Positions 53,401 through 64,000 of a DNA stretch of 64,000 nucleotides are shown piece by piece. Positions within the stretch are counted from its first letter, which is position 1; each line of letters opens with the position of its first letter. Position numbers and translations under genes: made by a program. The DNA is from Meghimatium bilineatum (lineage: Eukaryota > Mollusca > Gastropoda > Stylommatophora > Philomycidae), in contig CM067322.1 of NCBI GenBank assembly GCA_034231615.1, forward strand, positions 100,959,587 to 101,023,586, read 5' to 3'. The notes beneath the pieces are model-generated. The model worked only from the letters and a program-made list of their open reading frames with translations, made no database searches and had not been told where the DNA came from.

Positions 53401-56400
53401 ATTATTATTGTGACAGACATGTAAAACAAACATTATTATTGTGATAGACATGTAAAACAAACATTATTATTGTGATAGACATGTAAAACAAACATTATTA
53501 TTGTGACAGACATGTAAAACAAACATTATTATTGTGACAGACATGTAAAACAAACATTATTATTGTGACAGACATGTAAAACAAACATTATTATTGTGAC
53601 AGACATGTAAAACAAACATTATTATTGTGACAGACATGTAAAACAAACATTATTATTGTGACAGACATGTAAAACAAACATTATTATTGTGATAGACATG
53701 TAAAACAAACATTATTATTGTGATAGACATGTAAAACAAACATTATTATTGTGATAGACATGTAAAACAAACATTATTATTGTGATAGACATGTAAAACA
53801 AACATTATTATTGTGATAGACATGTAAAACAAACATTATTATTGTGATAGACATGTAAAACAAACATTATTATTGTGATAGACATGTAAAACAAACATTA
53901 TTATTGTGACAGACATGTAAAACAAACATTATTATTGTGACAGACATGTAAAACAAACATTATTATTGTGACAGACAAGTAAAACAAACATTATTATTGT
54001 GATAGACATGTAAAACAAACATTATTATTGTGATAGACATGTAAAACAAACATTATTATTGTGATAGACATGTAAAACAAACATTATTATTGTGATAGAC
54101 ATGTAAAACAAACATTATTATTGTGATAGACATGTAAAACAAACATTATTATTGTGATAGACATGTAAAACAAACATTATTATTGTGATAGACATGTAAA
54201 ACAAACATTATTATTGTGATAGACATGTAAAACAAACATTATTATTGTGATAGACATGTAAAACAAACATTATTATTGTGATAGACATGTAAAACAAACA
54301 TTATTATTGTGACAGACATGTAAAACAAACATTATTATTGTGACAGACATGTAAAACAAACATTATTATTGTGATAGACATGTAAAACAAACATTATTAT
54401 TGTGATAGACATGTAAAACAAACATTATTATTGTGATAGACATGTAAAACAAACATTATTATTGTGATAGACATGTAAAACAAACATTATTATTGTGATA
54501 GACATGTAAAACAAACATTATTATTGTGATAGACATGTAAAACAAACATTATTATTGTGACAGACATGTAAAACAAACATTATTATTGTGACAGACATGT
54601 AAAACAAACATTATTATTGTGACAGACATGTAAAACAAACATTATTATTGTGACAGACATGTAAAACAAACATTATTATTGTGACAGACATGTAAAACAA
54701 ACATTATTATTGTGACAGACATGTAAAACAAACATTATTATTGTGACAGACATGTAAAACAAACATTATTATTGTGACAGACATGTAAAACAAACATTAT
54801 TATTGTGACAGACATGTAAAACAAACATTATTATTGTGACAGACATGTAAAACAAACATTATTATTGTGACAGACATGTAAAACAAACATTATTATTGTG
54901 ACAGACATGTAAAACAAACATTATTATTGTGACAGACATGTAAAACAAACATTATTATTGTGACAGACATGTAAAACAAACATTATTATTGTGACAGACA
55001 TGTAAAACAAACATTATTATTGTGACAGACATGTAAAACAAACATTATTATTGTGACAGACATGTAAAACAAACATTATTATTGTGACAGACATGTAAAA
55101 CAAACATTATTATTGTGACAGACATGTAAAACAAACATTATTATTGTGACAGACATGTAAAACAAACATTATTATTGTGACAGACATGTAAAACAAACAT
55201 TATTATTGTGACAGACATGTAAAACAAACATTATTATTGTGACAGACATGTAAAACAAACATTATTATTGTGACAGACATGTAAAACAAACATTATTATT
55301 GTGACAGACATGTAAAACAAACATTATTATTGTGATAGACATGTAAAACAAACATTATTATTGTGATAGACATGTAAAACAAACATTATTATTGTGACAG
55401 ACATGTAAAACAAACATTATTATTGTGACAGACATGTAAAACAAACATTATTATTGTGACAGACATGTAAAACAAACATTATTATTGTGACAGACATGTA
55501 AAACAAACATTATTATTGTGACAGACATGTAAAACAAACATTATTATTGTGACAGACATGTAAAACAAACATTATTATTGTGACAGACATGTAAAACAAA
55601 CATTATTATTGTGACAGACATGTAAAACAAACATTATTATTGTGATAGACATGTAAAACAAACATTATTATTGTGACAGACATGTAAAACAAACATTATT
55701 ATTGTGACAGACATGTAAAACAAACATTATTATTGTGACAGACATGTAAAACAAACATTATTATTGTGACAGACATGTAAAACAAACATTATTATTGTGA
55801 CAGACATGTAAAACAAACATTATTATTGTGACAGACATGTAAAACAAACATTATTATTGTGACAGACATGTAAAACAAACATTATTATTGTGACAGACAT
55901 GTAAAACAAACATTATTATTGTGACAGACATGTAAAACAAACATTATTATTGTGACAGACATGTAAAACAAACATTATTATTGTGACAGACATGTAAAAC
56001 AAACATTATTATTGTGACAGACATGTAAAACAAACATTATTATTGTGACAGACATGTAAAACAAACATTATTATTGTGACAGACATGTAAAACAAACATT
56101 ATTATTGTGACAGACATGTAAAACAAACATTATTATTGTGACAGACATGTAAAACAAACATTATTATTGTGACAGACATGTAAAACAAACATTATTATTG
56201 TGACAGACATGTAAAACAAACATTATTATTGTGATAGACATGTAAAACAAACATTATTATTGTGACAGACATGTAAAACAAACATTATTATTGTGATAGA
56301 CATGTAAAACAAACATTATTATTGTGATAGACATGTAAAACAAACATTATTATTGTGATAGACATGTAAAACAAACATTATTATTGTGATAGACATGTAA

Positions 56401-59400
56401 AACAAACATTATTATTGTGACAGACATGTAAAACAAACATTATTATTGTGACAGACATGTAAAACAAACATTATTATTGTGACAGACATGTAAAACAAAC
56501 ATTATTATTGTGACAGACATGTAAAACAAACATTATTATTGTGACAGACATGTAAAACAAACATTATTATTGTGACAGACATGTAAAACAAACATTATTA
56601 TTGTGACAGACATGTAAAACAAACATTATTATTGTGACAGACATGTAAAACAAACATTATTATTGTGACAGACATGTAAAACAAACATTATTATTGTGAC
56701 AGACATGTAAAACAAACATTATTATTGTGACAGACATGTAAAACAAACATTATTATTGTGACAGACATGTAAAACAAACATTATTATTGTGACAGACATG
56801 TAAAACAAACATTATTATTGTGACAGACATGTAAAACAAACATTATTATTGTGACAGACATGTAAAACAAACATTATTATTGTGACAGACATGTAAAACA
56901 AACATTATTATTGTGACAGACATGTAAAACAAACATTATTATTGTGACAGACATGTAAAACAAACACTATTATTGTGACAGACATGTAAAACAAACATTA
57001 TTATTGTGACAGACATGTAAAACAAACATTATTATTGTGACAGACATGTAAAACAAACATTATTATTGTGACAGACATGTAAAACAAACATTATTATTGT
57101 GACAGACATGTAAAACAAACATTATTATTGTGACAGACATGTAAAACAAACATTATTATTGTGACAGACATGTAAAACAAACATTATTATTGTGATAGAC
57201 ATGTAAAACAAACATTATTATTGTGACAGACATGTAAAACAAACATTATTATTGTGACAGACATGTAAAACAAACATTATTATTGTGACAGACATGTAAA
57301 ACAAACATTATTATTGTGATAGACATGTAAAACAAACATTATTATTGTGATAGACATGTAAAACAAACATTATTATTGTGACAGACATGTAAAACAAACA
57401 TTATTATTGTGACAGACATGTAAAACAAACATTATTATTGTGATAGACATGTAAAACAAACATTATTATTGTGACAGACATGTAAAACAAACATTATTAT
57501 TGTGACAGACATGTAAAACAAACATTATTATTGTGACAGACATGTAAAAACAAACATTATTATTGTGATAGACATGTAAAACAAACATTATTATTGTGAT
57601 AGACATGTAAAACAAACATTATTATTGTGACAGACATGTAAAACAAACATTATTATTGTGACAGACATGTAAAACAAACATTATTATTGTGACAGACATG
57701 TAAAACAAACATTATTATTGTGACAGACATGTAAAACAAACATTATTATTGTGACAGACATGTAAAACAAACATTATTATTGTGATAGACATGTAAAACA
57801 AACATTATTATTGTGACAGACATGTAAAACAAACATTATTATTGTGACAGACATGTAAAACAAACATTATTATTGTGACAGACATGTAAAACAAACATTA
57901 TTATTGTGACAGACATGTAAAACAAACATTATTATTGTGACAGACATGTAAAACAAACATTATTATTGTGACAGACATGTAAAACAAACATTATTATTGT
58001 GACAGACATGTAAAACAAACATTATTATTGTGACAGACATGTAAAACAAACATTATTATTGTGACAGACATGTAAAACAAACATTATTATTGTGACAGAC
58101 ATGTAAAACAAACATTATTATTGTGACAGACATGTAAAACAAACATTATTATTGTGACAGACATGTAAAACAAACATTATTATTGTGATAGACATGTAAA
58201 ACAAACATTATTATTGTGACAGACATGTAAAACAAACATTATTATTGTGATAGACATGTAAAACAAACATTATTATTGTGATAGACATGTAAAACAAACA
58301 TTATTATTGTGACAGACATGTAAAACAAACATTATTATTGTGGCAGACATGTAAAACAAACATTATTATTGTGACAGACATGTAAAACAAACATTATTAT
58401 TGTGACAGACATGTAAAACAAACATTATTATTGTGACAGACATGTAAAACAAACATTATTATTGTGACAGACATGTAAAACAAACATTATTATTGTGATA
58501 GACATGTAAAACAAACATTATTATTGTGACAGACATGTAAAACAAACATTATTATTGTGACAGACATGTAAAACAAACATTATTATTGTGACAGACATGT
58601 AAAACAAACATTATTATTGTGACAGACATGTAAAACAAACATTATTATTGTGACAGACATGTAAAACAAACATTATTATTGTGACAGACATGTAAAACAA
58701 ACATTATTATTGTGACAGACATGTAAAACAAACATTATTATTGTGACAGACATGTAAAACAAACATTATTATTGTGACAGACATGTAAAACAAACATTAT
58801 TATTGTGACAGACATGTAAAACAAACATTATTATTGTGACAGACATGTAAAACAAACATTATTATTGTGACAGACATGTAAAACAAACATTATTATTGTG
58901 ATAGACATGTAAAACAAACATTATTATTGTGACAGACATGTAAAACAAACATTATTATTGTGACAGACATGTAAAACAAACATTATTATTGTGACAGACA
59001 TGTAAAACAAACATTATTATTGTGACAGACATGTAAAACAAACATTATTATTGTGACAGACATGTAAAACAAACATTATTATTGTGATAGACATGTAAAA
59101 CAAACATTATTATTGTGACAGACATGTAAAACAAACATTATTATTGTGACAGACATGTAAAACAAACATTATTATTGTGACAGACATGTAAAACAAACAT
59201 TATTATTGTGACAGACATGTAAAACAAACATTATTATTGTGACAGACATGTAAAACAAACATTATTATTGTGATAGACATGTAAAACAAACATTATTATT
59301 GTGATAGACATGTAAAACAAACATTATTATTGTGACAGACATGTAAAACAAACATTATTATTGTGACAGACATGTAAAACAAACATTATTATTGTGATAG

Positions 59401-60490
59401 ACATGTAAAACAAACATTATTATTGTGACAGACATGTAAAACAAACATTATTATTGTGACAGACATGTAAAACAAACATTATTATTGTGATAGATATGTA
59501 AAACAAACATTATTATTGTGATAGATATGTAAAACAAACATTATTATTGTGATAGACATGTAAAACAAACATTATTATTGTGACAGACATGTAAAACAAA
59601 CATTATTATTGTGACAGACATGTAAAACAAACATTATTATTGTGATAGATATGTAAAACAAACATTATTATTGTGATAGACATGTAAAACAAACATTATT
59701 ATTGTGATAGACATGTAAAACAAACATTATTATTGTGACAGACATGTAAAACAAACATTATTATTGTGACAGACATGTAAAACAAACATTATTATTGTGA
59801 CAGACATGTAAAACAAACATTATTATTGTGACAGACATGTAAAACAAACATTATTATTGTGATAGACATGTAAAACAAACATTATTATTGTGATAGACAT
59901 GTAAAACAAACATTATTATTGTGATAGACATGTAAAACAAACATTATTATTGTGATAGACATGTAAAACAAACATTATTATTGTGATAGACATGTAAAAC
60001 AAACATTATTATTGTGATAGACATGTAAAACAAACATTATTATTGTGATAGACATGTAAAACAAACATTATTATTGTGATAGACATGTAAAACAAACATT
60101 ATTATTGTGACAGACATGTAAAACAAACATTATTATTGTGATAGACATGTAAAACAAACATTATTATTGTGACAGACATGTAAAACAAACATTATTATTG
60201 TGATAGACATGTAAAACAAACATTATTATTGTGATAGACATGTAAAACAAACATTATTATTGTGATAGACATGTGAAACAAACATTATTATTGTGATAGA
60301 CATGTAAAACAAACATTATTATTGTGATAGATATGTAAAACAAACATTATTATTGTGATAGATATGTAAAACAAACATTATTATTGTGACAGACATGTAA
60401 AACAAACATTATTATTGTGATAGACATGTAAAACAAACATTATTATTGTGATAGACATGTAAAACAAACATTATTATTGTGATAGACATG
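50415..60490. repeat. 31-bp satellite, 325 units, about 10.1 kb
   Basis: The unit contains AAAACAAACATTATTATTGT and GAYAGACATGT, with Y the main variable base. The first ACATG is at 50441 and the last at 60486. The distance, 10045, equals 324 units of 31 plus one base, and I found one single-A insertion near 57550, so the register is otherwise unbroken. T-type units dominate the left 4 kb and right 1 kb; C-type units dominate about 54.5-59.4 kb. Rare variants: TAAACATG (51150), GACAAG (53970), CACTAT (56965), TGGCAG (58340), GATATG (59490-60370). No gene, spacer or insertion interrupts it. Confidence 0.97.
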
Positions 60491-60529
60491 TTTCATTTAG
60501 CAACATTTGATTTAAATTAACAACAGTAC

Positions 60530-60792
60530 AGACTGAGAAGTCACATGTTTCGAAAGCTGAAGATTGGTGAGACAGACTTGTGCAACTGTGGACTGAGCCC
60601 AGAGACTGCAGAACACATTCTTCATGCCTGTCAACTCTACCAAGAAGAGAGGGAGAAAATATGGCCTACTGAGACGGCACTGCTTCCAGACTTGAGGGGT
60701 TCCATGGATGACCTGAAGCGAATCACACAATTCATTGAAGCTATTGGTGCTGTAACCTGATATCTGACTGAAGAACGATGAAGAAGAAGAAG
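60530..60792 (+). pseudogene. L-B LINE, 5'-truncated 263-bp insertion with target duplication
   Basis: Encodes LRSHMFRKLKIGETDLCNCG, the knuckle C-x-C...AEHILHAC, and IGAVT then a stop, followed by a GAAGAAGAAGA tail. Flanked by ACAACAGTAC at 60520-60529 and 60793-60802. Only the last 70 residues of the LINE protein remain. Confidence 0.85.
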
Positions 60793-60802
60793 ACAACAGT
60801 AC

Positions 60803-61160
60803 TATGTTATGAAAACAAACATTCTTCAATGCAAGACACTACCAGGCGCAGACTGCGACACTGATCATGAGTTACTCATCGCAAAGTTCAAGGTAAAGAT
60901 AAAAAAGACAACAAAATCTTAGAAATATAGCGAAGCACAAAATTTGTGTTTAAACACGCAGAAAACAAAAATCATGTCAACAGATATAACAACACAACAA
61001 CCAAAAATCAGAATAGACAATACCGAGATAGAATGTGTGGATAAATTTGAATACTTAGGAGCAAACATCAACGGTGCTTGAGACTGCATGGCAGAAATAA
61101 GGAAGAGATTGGCAATGGCATATTGCAAAATAACAATGATATTTAAGCTGGGACTAAAAA
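60803..61160 (+). pseudogene. RTE-like LINE fragment: endonuclease end joined to RT palm
   Basis: Reads KTLPGADCDTDHELLIAKFK, the C-terminal motif of RTE-type endonucleases (the SDH-like TDH), then jumps to LCLNTQKTKIMSTD, EIECVDKFEYLGANING and MAEIRKRLAMA. The RT fingers and YADD are missing. Confidence 0.75.
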
Positions 61161-61179
61161 CAAAAGTAATACTTCTATA

Positions 61180-61660
61180 GTTTATTGACAGAACATGGAA
61201 GGAGGAACAGTTGCCATCAGCATGACTCACAGCAACCATCAACCACATTTTCAAGAAAGGAAAACCGGTAGGAATATCAAGAAGTTATAGGCCCATGTCC
61301 CTCACCTCATGCATAGGCAAGCTGGTTGAGAGAATGTTTAACAACAGGCTATACTGGTGGCTGGGAGACCATGATTGTCTAGATTATAACCAGGCAGGCT
61401 TCAGGCACAAATGGCCCTCTCTTCAGATTCACACAAAATGTGATGGATAGCTTCCAAGAAAGAAAAGATACATTAGCAGTGTTCATTGATATTGAGCAAG
61501 CATATAGCAAAAGTTTGGAGAAAGGGACTCTTGCTGAAGATGAACAGAATGGGAATATGTGTGAACATGCCTTCCTGAAAAACAGAATCATAGCCACCAG
61601 CTATACCGGTACACTATCCTATGTACACAATGTCGGTACAGAAAGATAGAGGGGAGGTGC
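61180..61660 (+). pseudogene. LINE RT N-terminal fragment
   Basis: Reads ATINHIFKKGKPVGIS, SYRPMSLTSCIGKLVERMF, YNQAGFRHKWPSLQIHTK, then AVFIDIEQAYSKS in another frame. These are RT motifs 0-3. Stops and frameshifts abound. It supplies RT parts that 61909-63948 lacks. Confidence 0.8.
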
Positions 61661-61764
61661 CACAAAGATATGAGAACCTCCACAGGCAACAGTTGGATAC
61701 ATTAGAAACGAAATGAGAAACCTCACAGGAAACTAGACAAACAAAAACATGCATCAGCATCGAC

Positions 61765-61908
61765 AGTCAGTTAGCTAGTTAGTTATTCCACTAGGGTCAA
61801 ATACGGCAATCTGTCAGACAGTCAGTTAGCTAGTTAGTTATTCCACTAGGGTCAAATACGGCAATCTGTCAGACAGTCAGTTAGCTAGTTAGTTATTCCA
61901 CTAGGGCC
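61765..61908. repeat. 55-bp satellite, left part
   Basis: The unit contains AGTCAGTTAGCTAGTTAGTT, ATTCCACTAGGGTCAAATAC and GGCAATCTGTCAGAC. About 2.6 units, then interrupted by the LINE. It resumes at 63949. Confidence 0.92.
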
Positions 61909-63948
61909 TTCTTCTTCTTCTTCTTTCGTTCACGTGAAACATGTCTATATCTGTAATTCTGTCTCCTTAATAAAACTCACTGTCTTTTGTAGTTCATACA
62001 GTGTCCCATAGAGTTTTGATTCCAGTGTTGTTTCCTCTGGCCAATATGTCCGCCTCAGCGTTTCATGCTCAGAACACTCTTGAAGTATATGTTTGGCACT
62101 CTGTGCTGCCTGTCCACATGTACACATGGCTGTGTTGCCAATCTTGAACTTTGTATACATGTGACTGCGGAGTCGGTTGTGTCCTGTTCTGAGACGTAGA
62201 ATTATAACTTGTTCTGATCTGTTCATAATGTGATAGTCATCTTGTGTTGGTGTTTGTGGCTTTCTTATTGACTTTATCATCTGTTTTTTCTGATGGTAGG
62301 TGATTGGTATATCTGGTTGGTCTTCGGCAGCACCTTCCTTAGCCAGTTGGTCTGCTTTTTCATTTCCTGGTATTCCACAGTGAGAGGGTATCCACTGCAT
62401 GGTTACCCTATACTGGTAAGACAATTCGCTAAGTAGTTTTGTTAAGTCTGTTAGTTTTCCAGACTGGAGAGCTTGAAGCACTGACCTTGCATCTGTCAGG
62501 AATACCACAGGCTGTAGGTCAGAGTTGGAGTTCAGCAGTTTTTTAGCTGCCACACTAATTGCCTGGATTTCTGCATCATAATTATTGCAGAATTTTCCTG
62601 TCGGTGTTCTGATTGTATCTCTAGGCTTGTGTGGATATTCTATATATACACCTGCACCTCCATTCCTCACAGCATTCTGTGCTGACCCATCTGTGTACAC
62701 TCTGACCCATATATCTTGTGGATATTCCTCATCCAGGAAACTGAGGGTGATTGTCATTCGCTGCACACTGTTCTGTTCGTCCTCGCTTAGTATTCCTTTC
62801 ACATGGGTCTGAATGTATATTGGCATTCCATGGCTTTCACTCCACGGGGTTTGCTCTGGTACAGACCTTAAGGGGCTGCCAACTTCAGGTAGGTCTGTAA
62901 GTTGTCTACGGAGTCGTTTAGCTTGATGGATAAAGCTGCTCCTTTTCAGTCGTCCCATTGCTAGATTTTGGAATCTTTCCTTCATTGGATGACTTGGCAT
63001 ACACTGAAACTTTTCTGCTTGAATTAGTACTTTTGTGTCTCTGCGTTCGCCAAGTGTTTGCATTCTTCCCATTTTCTGCATCTCTGCTATGGGTGTTGAT
63101 TTCATTGCTCCCAACATTATTCTAAGTGCCTGGTTTTGCACTTTATCTAGATCTTGTAATGTGGTGTTTGATGCAGGACACCACGCAGCTGAACCGTATT
63201 CCAGGTGTGGTCTTATGCCGTGCTGGTAAACTTTACTGAGTATATTTCCACTGGCTCCCCATGTGGTTCCACTTAGTTTTCTCAGGATAGCTAGCTTCCT
63301 CCTGGCTTTTGTTGTTGCTTTGTTTATGTGCTGCTTCCATGTCAGCTTATCATCAAAAGTAACTCCGAGGTATGCGGGTTGTTTGTCTTCTTTCAAGAGC
63401 TCTCCATCTATCTTGATATGACCAGCTTTTTGTTTTGGTGAGAGGGTAAAGAGTGTAGTGCTGCACTTATCTGTGTTAATGCTGACGCACCATCTATTAG
63501 CCCATAAGGTTAGGGCATCGATAGCTCTTTGTATTTGTTTAGTGGCCACTGTTGCATGTTCTTCCGTGCACCAGATCACCAGATCGTCAGCATACATTGC
63601 CACTTTGATCCCGTGAGGTAGTTCAGCAACTAGGTCATTGATGTAAACCAAGAAAAGTGTGGGTGACAGGACTCCTCCCTGGGGGACTCCATGACGCAGT
63701 AGAACTTTCTAGCTCTTGCGACCATCTAATTGTACCCTGGCTCTTCTATTATGCAGGTATGCTTTTACCCATTTGTACATTCTTGAGCTAACCCTGCAAT
63801 TTCGCAATTTCTTTAGGAGCCCTTCTTTCCAGACCTTATCAAATGCTTTCCTGAGGTCTATCCATGCTGCTAGTACCAGTTTCTTTTCTTGGAAGGCATC
63901 CTCAATCTCTTGGGAGAGGTAGGTTGCCTGATCTTCAGTAGAGTAGCA
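61909..63948 (-). pseudogene. L-B LINE, RT and RNase H, one stop codon
   Basis: 5'-truncated but otherwise well kept. Minus strand, 5' to 3'. The RT has LAAWIDLRKAFDKVWKEG and a single in-frame TAG near 63709, then HGVPQGGVLSPTLFLVYIND, AMYADDLVIW and PAYLGVTFDDKLTWKQH. RNase H has RVYTDGSAQNAV, NNYDAEIQAI, VFLTDARSVLQAL and SHCGIPGNEKADQLAKEG, all four acidic residues present. The knuckle is CTCGQAAQSAKHILQEC. The open frame then runs 568 codons to the stop at 61945, followed by a short 3' UTR and a (GAA)n tail. Target duplication CACTAGGGCC at 61899-61908 and 63949-63958. The active-site motifs imply recent insertion. Confidence 0.93.
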
Positions 63949-64000
63949 CACTAGGGCCAAAGACGGCAATCTGTCAGACAGTCAGTTAGCTAGTTAGTTA
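63949..64000. repeat. 55-bp satellite, right part (continues past window)
   Basis: CACTAGGGCCAAAGACGGCA and the AGTCAGTTAGCTAGTTAGTT start of the next unit. It is the continuation of the array at 61765. Confidence 0.9.

Noticed and set aside
50415..60490. CRISPR-like array
   Set aside because: Units are contiguous 31-mers with no variable spacers and no cas genes; it is a satellite in an animal genome.

Overview
This is an AT-rich, intron-bearing animal genomic window. There is no bacterial or viral gene layout. The host gene is a secreted cystatin, and everything else recognisable is non-LTR retrotransposons, SINEs, DNA-transposon derivatives, a Helitron fossil and minisatellites. A mollusc or other lophotrochozoan fits the LINE mix (RTE-like, RNase H-bearing and zinc-finger-bearing LINEs with short simple-repeat 3' tails), but that is inference; no species can be named from the sequence.

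The only host gene I can support runs on the minus strand from about 28.69 kb down past the left edge. A TATA box (28681-28688) precedes a two-codon first exon (28588-28593). Exons at 24502-24696, 24001-24054 and 20910-20999 then encode a signal peptide and a complete cystatin domain (N-terminal Gly-Gly, Q-VVSG loop, QPW hairpin, two cysteines). Further exons encode the first two thirds of a second cystatin domain (17606-17764 and 15005-15124). This pair is repeated with identical exon sequence at 3340-3498 and 770-889. Every exon junction is phase 0.

Layout: 1 to about 5.7 kb and 14.3 to about 20.6 kb are two copies of one recent tandem duplication (unit roughly 14-15 kb). They carry the same exons, minisatellites and LINE pieces. 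Copy 2 alone holds an 892-bp piggyBac-like insertion at TTAA. From 5.9 to 9.7 kb lies a broken endonuclease-RT-RNase H LINE whose halves point in opposite directions. From 10 to 14 kb there are LINE scraps and minisatellites. From 20.9 to 28.6 kb are the first cystatin exons with introns full of arrays and LINE pieces. From 29 to 36 kb lie LINE 3' ends, a hAT-type MITE, SINEs, and a degenerate Helitron Rep-type coding region on the minus strand. From 36 to 50 kb there is a nearly full-length RNase H LINE (minus), a C2H2-finger LINE (plus), further LINE pieces, and many minisatellites, several lodged inside LINE RNase H sequence. From 50.4 to 60.5 kb is one continuous 31-bp satellite of 325 units. 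From 60.5 to 64 kb there are LINE insertions, one of which split a 55-bp satellite with a clear target-site duplication.

LINE families are labelled here for cross-reference. L-A: EN-RT-RNase H with GLPQGSPLSPVLFNVYT. L-B: RT-RNase H with a C-terminal CxC/HxxxxC knuckle and (GAA)n tail. L-C: RTE-like, no RNase H, ending in TGAT/AATG/TTGA repeats. L-D: RT with a C-terminal C2H2 finger. L-E: RT with YLGHIVTNDGRCET. L-F: RT with a QEPLLSIVKRRKLAWFGH tail. Apart from the cystatin gene, most open frames in the window are by-products of tandem repeats or antisense shadows of transposons.
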